From positions 1 through 22,753 of the forward strand of contig NZ_CAMVPU010000059.1 in the NCBI RefSeq assembly GCF_947169445.1: a stretch of DNA of 22,753 nt. The letters are read 5' to 3'. The notes below the pieces were generated by a model. That model did not search any database, was not told where the DNA came from, and saw only the letters and a program-made list of their open reading frames with translations. The translations under genes and the position numbers were made by a program. Positions 8,646-15,314 of the stretch are shown piece after piece. Origin of the DNA: an uncultured Butyrivibrio sp. (GTDB taxonomy: Bacteria; Bacillota; Clostridia; Lachnospirales; Lachnospiraceae). Every line of letters begins with the position of its first letter. Position 1 is the stretch's first letter.

Positions 8646-9494
8646 ATGGGTATTATGCAGAATAAGATTGATTTTGTAATGCTGGTGTCGGTGACAAATG
8701 CGAATCCTAACGGAGATCCATTAAATGGTAACAGGCCTCGAAGTGATTATGATGGAGTAGGAGAGATGTCGGATGTTTGTATTAAAAGAAAAATCCGAAA
8801 TCGTCTTCAGGATATGGGGGAGAGTATTTTTGTTAAAAGTGATGACAGATGTGACGATGGTTATATTAGTCTTAAACAACGTGCAGACAGTTCTGGGTTA
8901 AAAAGCATTAAGAACAGAGAAGAATTTGAAAAAATAGCATGTGAAAAGTGGATAGATGTAAGGGCCTTCGGACAAGTTTTTGCATTTAGTGATTTTGGGT
9001 GTAAGTCTGTTGGGGTCAGAGGACCTGTTTCTATACATCAGGCTAGGAGTATATCTAGCGTGGAGATAGAATCAATGCAGATAACTAAGAGCACTAGTGG
9101 TGATAGGAAAACTGAAGGTGAACGTGGTTCGGACACGATGGGGACAAAACATTTTGTACGTTTTGGATTATATGAGATTAAGGGATCAATAAATGTACAA
9201 CTTGCAGAAAAAACAGGTTTCACGGAAGAAGATACAGAAAAAATTAAGGAAGCATTAAAGACATTGTTTATGAATGATGCCTCAGCGGCTAGGCCAGATG
9301 GATCTATGGAAGTTGAAAAACTATATTGGTGGAAACATGATTGCAAGGATGGACAGTATTCGTCAGCAAAGGTACATAGATTGGTAAAGGTTGAACCTAA
9401 AGACTCTAGCAAGATTCCAAATTCAATAGATGATTACAATATTACTTTAGGGGAACTACCTAATCTTGCAGTGGAGATTTTTGATGGATTATAA
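8646..9494 (+). CDS. cas7c: Cas7c (Csd2), backbone subunit of type I-C Cascade
   Basis: The 282-residue protein is the Csd2/Cas7 family backbone that polymerises along the crRNA spacer. The N-terminal DFVMLVSVTNANPNGDPLNGNRPR is diagnostic, with the family NxNPNGDP box, and DVCIKRKIRNRLQDMG follows it. FGCKSVGVRGPVSIHQARS, with GTKHFVRFGLYEI further on, also fits the family. AGGAGG at 8631-8636 supports ATG 8646; a second in-frame ATG at 8655 is possible. It starts two bases after the cas8c/cas11c stop. The end overlaps the best cas4 start by 11 bases. Confidence 0.96.
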   Translation: MGIMQNKIDFVMLVSVTNANPNGDPLNGNRPRSDYDGVGEMSDVCIKRKIRNRLQDMGESIFVKSDDRCDDGYISLKQRADSSGLKSIKNREEFEKIACEKWIDVRAFGQVFAFSDFGCKSVGVRGPVSIHQARSISSVEIESMQITKSTSGDRKTEGERGSDTMGTKHFVRFGLYEIKGSINVQLAEKTGFTEEDTEKIKEALKTLFMNDASAARPDGSMEVEKLYWWKHDCKDGQYSSAKVHRLVKVEPKDSSKIPNSIDDYNITLGELPNLAVEIFDGL

Positions 9495-10140
9495 AGAGGA
9501 GGATTTTTTGGAGCTTTCGGGGCTTCAGCATTACTTATACTGCAAAAGGCAATGGGCTCTTATACATATAGAAAAGCAGTGGGTGGAGAATATTCTTACT
9601 ACTGAAGGTATGCTTATGCATAAAAGAGCCCATAATCCTGAATATCGTGAAAAACGAGGTGATATTGTAAGAATGAATGCAGTGCGAATTCATTCTTATA
9701 GTCTTGGTGTATCAGGAGAGTGTGATGTTTTGGAGCTACACCATGACGAAAACGGAATTTTGATTTCAAATGAACCAGGAACTTGGTCTTTGTATCCAAT
9801 AGAGTATAAGCGTGGCAGGAAGAAGAAAGATGAATGCGATGAAGCACAGTTATGTGCTCAAGCGATGTGCCTTGAAGAAATGTATTGTTGCAAGATTTTG
9901 GAAGGCGCGTTGTTTTATGGTGAGACAAGAAGACATGAAAAGGTTATTTTTTCGGATAAATTGAGAAGTCTTGTTAAGGAGTCGTTGGAAGAAATGCATT
10001 CACTTTATAAAAAAGGATATACTCCAAAAGTAAAGGCAAAAAAAGGATGTGAATCTTGTTCACTAAAGGAAATATGTTTACCTGTAGTTCAAGGTAAGAA
10101 AGTGGTATCAGACTATATTATTGCTGCTATAAAGGAATAA
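9484..10140 (+). CDS. cas4: Cas4 (type I-C), RecB-like Fe-S nuclease for spacer selection
   Basis: Cas4 trims prespacers and checks the PAM together with Cas1-Cas2. With the start at 9484 the protein has 218 residues. The iron-sulfur cysteines are C20 (in HYLYCKRQW), C189, C192 and C198. The RecB-type nuclease residues are His46, Asp81 in GECD, Glu107 and Lys109 in PIEYKRG, and Gln122. The frame is open further upstream to an ATG at 9466, but GTGGAG at 9471-9476 sits seven bases before ATG 9484, and the family usually begins a few residues before L-S-G-x-Q-H, so I prefer 9484. The start overlaps the cas7c stop, as expected for a coupled gene. Confidence 0.94.
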   Translation: MDYKEEDFLELSGLQHYLYCKRQWALIHIEKQWVENILTTEGMLMHKRAHNPEYREKRGDIVRMNAVRIHSYSLGVSGECDVLELHHDENGILISNEPGTWSLYPIEYKRGRKKKDECDEAQLCAQAMCLEEMYCCKILEGALFYGETRRHEKVIFSDKLRSLVKESLEEMHSLYKKGYTPKVKAKKGCESCSLKEICLPVVQGKKVVSDYIIAAIKE

Positions 10141-10145
10141 ATTGT

Positions 10146-11177
10146 ATGCGACAGTTATTGAACACACTTTTTATTACTCGAGAAGAAGCATATGCTTCAC
10201 TTGATGGTGAAAATATAGTAATCACCGAGAAAAAAGAGGAGATTGGGCGTTTTCCTTTGCACATTCTTGAGGAAATATATTTATTTTCTTATTCCGGAGC
10301 ATCTCCAGCATTAATGGGAAAGTGCGCTGAAAAGGGTATTAATTTAGTATTTCTTTCTCCGAGAGGAAAATTTTTATGCAGAGTATCTGGTGAAAGTAAA
10401 GGAAACGTCCTTTTAAGACGTAAGCAATATAAATTCGCAGATAGTGATGAGCAATGTGTTGATATAGCAAGGAATTTTATATTTGGAAAAATAAGTAACT
10501 GTAGGCAGACGATAAATAGAACCAAAAGAGATCATGAAAATCGTATAGATAAGCCGAAATTCGATGATATTTCCGAAAAATTGAGAGAGTCAATGAAATC
10601 AGTAATAGATGTTAAGTCATTAGACGAGCTTAGAGGTATCGAAGGTGCGGCAGCTGCGATGTATTATAGTGTTTTTGACGAAATGATTCTTCAGCAAAAA
10701 GAGAGCTTTCATTACGAGGGAAGGAGTAGACGGCCGCCACTAGACAATTTAAATGCCTTACTATCATTTGTGTATGTACTCTTGGCGTCTAGCTGTGCAC
10801 ATGCACTTGAGATGGTTGGTCTAGACTCTTATGTGGGATTTATGCACAAAGACAGATCAGGGCGGAGATCGCTGTCTTTAGACCTAATGGAAGAATTGAG
10901 ACCTTGCATGGCAGATCGTTTTGTAATCACTCTTATTAACAATAGGATGGTATCGGAAAGTGATTTTATTCATCAGGAAGATGGTGCTGTTTTATTAACG
11001 GATGAAGGGAGAAAGAAAGTATCAAGAGAATGGCAGGAAAAGAAAAAGGTGATTATTGAACATCCGTTTATCAATGAAAAAATAGAATGGGGCTTGGTTC
11101 CATATGTCCAGGCTCTTTTACTTTCTAGATTTTTGCGCGGAGATTTAGATGGCTATCCACCTTTTTTATGGAAGTGA
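10146..11177 (+). CDS. cas1: Cas1 CRISPR integrase (type I-C)
   Basis: Cas1 integrates prespacers at the leader end of the array in a complex with Cas2. The 343-residue protein has the standard N-terminal beta domain (RQLLNTLFIT..., IEEIY-like strand near 41-45) and a helical integrase domain. Metal-binding residues are Glu166 in GIEGAAAAMYY and His234 in VGFMHKDRSGRRSL, followed by acidic residues D246/E249 in LDLMEELRP. The length is normal for the family and I see no disruption. It starts five bases after cas4, and cas2 starts six bases after it. Confidence 0.96.
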   Translation: MRQLLNTLFITREEAYASLDGENIVITEKKEEIGRFPLHILEEIYLFSYSGASPALMGKCAEKGINLVFLSPRGKFLCRVSGESKGNVLLRRKQYKFADSDEQCVDIARNFIFGKISNCRQTINRTKRDHENRIDKPKFDDISEKLRESMKSVIDVKSLDELRGIEGAAAAMYYSVFDEMILQQKESFHYEGRSRRPPLDNLNALLSFVYVLLASSCAHALEMVGLDSYVGFMHKDRSGRRSLSLDLMEELRPCMADRFVITLINNRMVSESDFIHQEDGAVLLTDEGRKKVSREWQEKKKVIIEHPFINEKIEWGLVPYVQALLLSRFLRGDLDGYPPFLWK

Positions 11178-11183
11178 GGAAAA

Positions 11184-11474
11184 ATGTTTGTTCTTATTAC
11201 TTATGATGTAAATACAGAAACTTCGTCAGGAAAGAAAAGACTAAGGAAAATTGCAAAAATGTGTGTCAATCATGGACAAAGGGTTCAGAATTCTGTCTTT
11301 GAATGTTCGCTTTCTCCATCAGATTTTAAAATTTTAGAATCTTCTTTACTGGAAGTAATGGATAAAGAGAAGGACAGCTTAAGAATATATTTTTTAGGTG
11401 ATGAAAAGAAAGTTAAAATAGCGCATTATGGTATAAAAGAAGGATATAAGCCGGAGGGTATTTTGATTATATGA
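11184..11474 (+). CDS. cas2: Cas2, CRISPR adaptation protein
   Basis: The 96-residue protein has the Cas2 ferredoxin-like fold signature: FVLITYDVNT with Asp8, then RKIAKMCVNHGQRVQNSVFECSL, and a final strand GILII. It dimerises and bridges two Cas1 dimers during spacer insertion. GTGAGGA just upstream of the ATG includes the cas1 stop codon, so the two are translationally coupled. It is the last cas gene, and the CRISPR leader begins at its stop. Confidence 0.95.
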   Translation: MFVLITYDVNTETSSGKKRLRKIAKMCVNHGQRVQNSVFECSLSPSDFKILESSLLEVMDKEKDSLRIYFLGDEKKVKIAHYGIKEGYKPEGILII

Positions 11475-11545
11475 GTGCGAACTATAAGTGTACATAAAAA
11501 TGCAGGTGAGTTCGCACAACACATAATGCGATTTATTATGTGTTG
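11475..11545 (+). other. Two adjacent inverted repeats at the cas2/leader boundary
   Basis: GTGCGAAC (11475-11482) directly follows the cas2 stop and pairs with GTTCGCAC (11510-11517). A second, perfect 11-bp hairpin follows: CAACACATAAT (11517-11527) against ATTATGTGTTG (11535-11545) with a 7-base loop. The two share base 11517. Neither is followed by a T-run, so they are not classical terminators. They could be a 3' structure of the cas mRNA or a protein-binding part of the leader. Confidence 0.7.
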
Positions 11546-11589
11546 AAAAATTTATGTTGTAATGAATGCTATTATATTTGTTAAATATT

Positions 11590-11617
11590 TTGCATTATAT
11601 TCACGGAATGATATGAA
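11590..11617 (+). promoter_or_regulatory. Candidate leader promoter of the CRISPR array
   Basis: TTGCAT (11590-11595) is separated by 16 bp from TATGAA (11612-11617), which is preceded by TGA and so forms an extended -10. The predicted start, near 11624, lies about a dozen bases before the first repeat. An inverted repeat, TATTCAC (11598-11604) and GTGAATA (11623-11629), brackets the -10 and may bind a protein. The placement fits a leader promoter; the match to consensus is moderate. Confidence 0.45.
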
Positions 11618-11635
11618 TATTTGTGAATAAATGCT

Positions 11636-13469
11636 GTCACACCCCGTGAGGGGTGTGAGGATTGAAACAAGATCGTTTAGGGCCGGTGAAGTATGCAACG
11701 CTGTCACACCCCGTGAGGGGTGTGAGGATTGAAACCAGCTATTAGAGGCCGGACGCGTTGACCGATTAAAGTCACACCCCGTGAGGGGTGTGAGGATTGA
11801 AACAGAGCGTATTGTTTAATATGGAACGAATGGTTTGTCACACCCCGTGAGGGGTGTGAGGATTGAAACACCGATCTGATCCCACTGTAATTTAAACATG
11901 TGAGTCACACCCCGTGAGGGGTGTGAGGATTGAAACCTTGGTTAAATTGTCCTTGTGCGCTTTGTGCTGGTCACACCCCGTGAGGGGTGTGAGGATTGAA
12001 ACCCAATCGTTACCTATTGGGGCTAACGGATTAAGTCACACCCCGTGAGGGGTGTGAGGATTGAAACTTTATATCATATAGCGGTGGGCGTGATAGTTGC
12101 GTCACACCCCGTGAGGGGTGTGAGGATTGAAACAGGTTATATATATTTTTTTTCTAATAATAAGAAGGTCACACCCCGTGAGGGGTGTGAGGATTGAAAC
12201 ATGGAAATGATGGAGCAGATGAGGGACAAGTTTGAGTCACACCCCGTGAGGGGTGTGAGGATTGAAACAACTATCTCCTGGAGCATCTGTAAGAGGCGCA
12301 GCTGTCACACCCCGTGAGGGGTGTGAGGATTGAAACATTATGGGCGAGGGTAACAAGTACGCCACACTAGTCACACCCCGTGAGGGGTGTGAGGATTGAA
12401 ACGCTAATTTCTGGGCTTTCAAAATGAGCGCAGACAGTCACACCCCGTGAGGGGTGTGAGGATTGAAACCTTATCGCTCTTAGCATTCTCCATCATTCTT
12501 TGGTCACACCCCGTGAGGGGTGTGAGGATTGAAACAGATTTCTGCCCATCTTTGAATCCGTCTTTATAACCGTCACACCCCGTGAGGGGTGTGAGGATTG
12601 AAACGTCGGACTATCAGCGGGCGTTATTTTTGAGAATAGTCACACCCCGTGAGGGGTGTGAGGATTGAAACACTAATGGACCATCTATTGCAGGTGAAGC
12701 GGGAGTCACACCCCGTGAGGGGTGTGAGGATTGAAACCAGCGACCACTCTAATTGAAAACCAGGTAGTAGGTCACACCCCGTGAGGGGTGTGAGGATTGA
12801 AACAAACGTTTCGTAGGTAATATATAAGCCTATATCGTCACACCCCGTGAGGGGTGTGAGGATTGAAACACAAGAAAAGACGAAATTAACAGTGTAAGCG
12901 CAGTCACACCCCGTGAGGGGTGTGAGGATTGAAACGGTTATCAAGAAGCATGGGCAACAGAAAGATACGTCACACCCCGTGAGGGGTGTGAGGATTGAAA
13001 CCTGGAAGGGATAAGAAAAGAGCAGGGGCTCTCATAGTCACACCCCGTGAGGGGTGTGAGGATTGAAACCTGATCCGCAGACATTCTGCACGGACGAAAA
13101 CGTCACACCCCGTGAGGGGTGTGAGGATTGAAACCGGATAAAGTAATCAATACATTAACCGATGAAAGTCACACCCCGTGAGGGGTGTGAGGATTGAAAC
13201 TCGCCACAGATCACCATTACCGGCAACGCTGATGTCACACCCCGTGAGGGGTGTGAGGGTTGAAACACCAATCCTGCCATTAAAACTATTAACGTGCTAA
13301 CAGTCACACCCCGTGAGGGGTGTGAGGATTGAAACGGTAGGTCGTATTTCATAACAAATATTAGGTCGGGTCACACCCCGTGAGGGGTGTGAGGATTGAA
13401 ACTCTGCTGCTGATTTGTATATGCATAGGCTGGCCTGTCACACCCCGTGAGGGGTGTGAGGATTGAAAT
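11636..13469 (+). CRISPR. Type I-C CRISPR array, 28 repeats and 27 spacers
   Basis: The 33-bp repeat starts GTCACACCCC and ends GGATTGAAAC, the usual I-C 3' end. I counted 28 copies from 11636-11668 to 13437-13469, with spacers of 32-36 bp, most often 33 bp. The repeat holds a perfect 9-bp stem, TCACACCCC with GGGGTGTGA, closed by GTGA, a GNRA-type tetraloop. Twenty-six copies are identical by eye. Copy 25 (13234-13266) has A to G at 13259, and the last copy ends in T instead of C (13469). Both variants lie at the far end, which places the leader at 11475-11635 beside cas2 and makes 13470 onward the trailer. I saw no repeated spacer. Targets cannot be named without a search. Confidence 0.98.
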
Positions 13470-13497
13470 ATCATTGTTGTCTTACCTGTACCATGCT

Positions 13498-13534
13498 GTC
13501 AGGTCTCGCCCCTTGAGTGTGTGACCTAATTTTT
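13498..13534 (+). terminator. Trailer hairpin after the array, possible terminator
   Basis: AGGTC (13501-13505) pairs with GACCT (13523-13527), and the inner bases can extend the stem with one mismatch and one wobble. Five Ts follow at 13530-13534. It lies 28 bases after the last repeat and may end the pre-crRNA. The segment also begins GTCA like a repeat, but it does not align well enough to be a decayed one. Confidence 0.4.
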
Positions 13535-13567
13535 GCGTCATTTTAAAGAAAATATCATCAATAATAT

Positions 13568-13600
13568 AAAAAGTGCTACCAACTATTTGGCTGGTAGCAC
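13568..13600 (-). terminator. Rho-independent terminator of the small orphan gene
   Basis: Read on the minus strand, GTGCTACCA (13600-13592) pairs with TGGTAGCAC (13581-13573), and TTTTT follows (13572-13568). It lies about 35 bases after the stop of the leftward gene at 13635-13994. Confidence 0.8.
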
Positions 13601-13634
13601 CTAATCTTTTATCAATAATAAATAAATATATATC

Positions 13635-13994
13635 TCACAGATTCTGTCCGAGGTCATCTAGTGCTGAATTCATAGCTGAGTTTACTTTGGATGTCATATC
13701 GTCTGATAACTGCAGGTGAAGCATATCAATTACGCGGTTATCTATGGAATATCCAAGGCGGGTTGCATGCTCTTTCAGTGAATCCTGATGAGTATTTTCA
13801 TAGCTTGCTCGCATGTTTTCGTTAAGAGCCTTTGTAGCAGTTAAGGAGTCATATGCTGCCTCAAATGCTTCGCCGAACTTGCGCTTGGTATCGTCATCTA
13901 ATGTGTTAATCTGAGAAACAGATTTCTCTGCTATGTTCTGACTTAGATATTTACTTGTAATACTATTAGCTGATGCCAGGAATCCAAAATCCAT
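13635..13994 (-). CDS. Small protein of unknown function (119 aa)
   Basis: I do not recognise this protein. It is rich in Ser, Asn, Asp and Glu, has no signal peptide or membrane segment and no Cys, and looks mostly helical (for example TKRKFGEAFEAAYDSLTATKALNENMRASYENTHQDSLKEHATRLG at about 36-81). The reading frame is convincing: GGAGGA precedes the ATG and a clear terminator follows the stop. It is transcribed toward the CRISPR array and stands alone, with the array trailer on one side and the second long inverted repeat on the other. It could be an accessory gene of the immune locus or simply chromosomal; nothing in the sequence decides. A 10-bp palindrome GGAGGCCTCC at 14063-14072 lies in its upstream region. 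Confidence 0.75.
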   Translation of the reverse strand: MDFGFLASANSITSKYLSQNIAEKSVSQINTLDDDTKRKFGEAFEAAYDSLTATKALNENMRASYENTHQDSLKEHATRLGYSIDNRVIDMLHLQLSDDMTSKVNSAMNSALDDLGQNL

Positions 13995-14135
13995 TTACAG
14001 ATCCTCCGTGCGTCTTTTCCATCAAAAATAATTTTCTTTCTCAATCCAAAAGATATATCGGAGGAGGCCTCCAAAAATTTAACCCCCAAAATAAAAAAAT
14101 ATTCTAGATTAATTATTTGACCAGAGAGTAGAAAA

Positions 14136-14304
14136 GAAGAGTGGGCGTAAAATGCGCAGTTCTCGGACGAGCACGCAAATTCATTAATTGAAAAATCTCA
14201 AGTTTGCTGACTGTTATGAATAACATGAAAGGAAGCAAACTTGAGATTTTGAAATTGTATGAATTGCGGCGCAGACGAACACAAGCGTTTTACGCCCACT
14301 CTTC
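14136..14304 (-). repeat. 169-bp imperfect inverted repeat, candidate long-hairpin structured RNA or MITE (element 2)
   Basis: The outer arms are a perfect 17-bp match, GAAGAGTGGGCGTAAAA (14136-14152) with its complement at 14288-14304. The inner arms are a perfect 16-bp match, 14192-14207 with 14235-14250 (core CTCAAGTTTGC). Between them lies a poorly paired zone of about 20-25 bases on each side, then a short paired AATTCAT/ATGAATT. The terminal loop can fold a small TGTTA/TAACA hairpin. Read on the minus strand it begins 20 bases after the cheY-like stop and is followed by TTTTCT. Its internal-loop motifs match those of the element at 3353-3582, described under findings. It fills most of the 329-bp gap between two leftward genes. 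The rest, 13995-14135, is AT-rich and presumably holds the promoter of the 119-residue gene. Confidence 0.88.
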
Positions 14305-14310
14305 GATTGT

Positions 14311-14341
14311 GCTATTGGGCAAATTATCCAATAGCTTTTTT
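14311..14341 (+). terminator. Hairpin with T-run on the + strand overlapping the 3' end of the cheY-like gene
   Basis: GCTATTGG (14311-14318) pairs with CCAATAGC (14328-14335) and is followed on the + strand by six Ts (14336-14341). The right half and the T-run are also the last codons of the leftward cheY-like gene. It would stop rightward transcription that comes through element 2. On the minus strand the same hairpin has no U-run. Confidence 0.5.
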
Positions 14342-14686
14342 AACCGCTTCAAGAACACGATCAGCCTGGAATGGCTTTACGATGAAGTCCTTTGCGCCAG
14401 CCTGAATAGATTCAATTACCATTGCCTGCTGACCCATAGCAGAGCACATAATGCAAACTGCATTAGGATCTGCAGCCTTGATTCCCTTCAAGGCTCCGAT
14501 ACCATCAAGCTCAGGCATGGTGATATCAAGAGTAACAAGGTCGGGCTTCAACTCATTATATTTTTCGATTGCGACTTTACCGTTCTCAGCTTCGCCAGCA
14601 ATCTCGTATCCATTCTTGGAAAGGATATCCTTAAGCATCATGCGCATGAAAGCGGCGTCATCAGTAATGAGTATTCTTTTTCCCAT
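14324..14686 (-). CDS. CheY-like single-domain response regulator
   Basis: The 120-residue protein is a lone receiver domain. It has the acidic pair D9-D10, the phosphoacceptor Asp54 in TLDITMPELDG, Ser82 at the Thr/Ser position and Lys104 in FIVKPF. The length and the ILITDDAAFMRMMLKDIL start fit the Gram-positive CheY type that acts on the flagellar switch, so chemotaxis is likely. However, no chemotaxis or flagellar gene is near, and a role with the neighbouring pilus-like cluster is possible. GGAGG at 14697-14693 supports the start. It is separated from the upstream pilin-like operon by about 210 bp and is probably transcribed alone. Confidence 0.9.
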   Translation of the reverse strand: MGKRILITDDAAFMRMMLKDILSKNGYEIAGEAENGKVAIEKYNELKPDLVTLDITMPELDGIGALKGIKAADPNAVCIMCSAMGQQAMVIESIQAGAKDFIVKPFQADRVLEAVKKAIG

Positions 14687-14861
14687 ATTGAACCTCCAAT
14701 AAGTATTTTTAGTTGCTATGAAAATTAAAGCAATTCATTTTCTGAAATTAGTTGTTCAGTACATAATCTATTGTAACATGGATTTATAAATATATGCGTT
14801 AAATCGTTATGCAAAAAATTAAAATTTGATAAAGTCTTAGGGAAATTGTTTTAAAATTTGA

Positions 14862-14881
14862 GAAAAATGCTTGCATTTTTC
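14862..14881 (-). terminator. Hairpin after the pilin-like operon, likely terminator
   Basis: GAAAAATGC (14862-14870) and GCATTTTTC (14873-14881) form a palindrome 17 bases after the stop of the last pilin-like gene. In either direction the stem ends in a T-rich arm. It most probably ends the leftward operon. The remaining bases up to the cheY-like start (14698-14861) are AT-rich, and I see no gene there. Confidence 0.5.
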
Positions 14882-14897
14882 ATATTTTCCCTATGAA

Positions 14898-15302
14898 TCA
14901 TCTGAATACCGGAAGCGTATAATCGTATTCAGTATCATCATAATTGATAATCTGCCACTGAATCACAGTATAATTATTGCCTGAATTGATCGAGTTGTTG
15001 CTATTATTTGATATTAACGCTATATCAAGTGATTGATTATCGGTTATTGGTATACTTTTCTTTATTATATCATCCTGCAAATTGGATTCATAGCCTGAAT
15101 TTACTGCCGCAATAAAACAGTTTCCTGCGTGGCAGGCATTGTAGTAGGCTGCCTGTCTGTCTGAAAGCTTGCTACTAAGATTATAGTCGGCTTTTGAATT
15201 GACAAGAGCCAGCGTCGCAAAGGATACAAGGCTTAGCACTGTGAAAATTAGCAGAATTGAGGCACTTCCGACATTTACGCCGTGAGATTTTCTTTTGCTC
15301 AT
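14898..15302 (-). CDS. Membrane-anchored pilin-like protein, GspK/PilX-like
   Basis: The 134-residue protein has a short basic N-terminus (MSKRKSHGVNVG), one hydrophobic helix at about residues 13-35, then helical and Asn/Ser-rich extracytoplasmic sequence. The pattern GSASILLIFTVLSLVSFATLALV...SDRQAAYYNA resembles the start of GspK and PilX minor pilins, which cap or prime the pseudopilus; a cleavage after Gly12 is plausible. There is no Glu at the usual +5 position, as in GspK. The assignment rests on this region and on the operon. It is the last gene of the cluster and has only a weak ribosome binding site, so coupling to the gene before it is likely. Confidence 0.7.
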   Translation of the reverse strand: MSKRKSHGVNVGSASILLIFTVLSLVSFATLALVNSKADYNLSSKLSDRQAAYYNACHAGNCFIAAVNSGYESNLQDDIIKKSIPITDNQSLDIALISNNSNNSINSGNNYTVIQWQIINYDDTEYDYTLPVFR

Positions 15303-15314
15303 ATTTTTTACCCA

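Noticed and set aside
9466..9483. Upstream ATG for cas4
   Set aside because: It has no ribosome binding site, whereas ATG 9484 does, and the family normally starts close to the LSGxQH motif.
12237..13352. Open frames on - made of repeated SSHPSRGVT or ILTPLTGCD units
   Set aside because: These are the CRISPR repeat translated antisense; the periodicity is that of the array.
13498..13530. Possible 29th, decayed repeat after the array
   Set aside because: It begins GTCA and has a C-rich then G/T-rich layout, but it does not align to the repeat and lacks ATTGAAAC; a trailer hairpin explains it better.
14204..14728. 174-codon open frame on + opposite the cheY-like gene
   Set aside because: It runs through half of element 2 and antisense to a clear receiver-domain gene, with no ribosome binding site.
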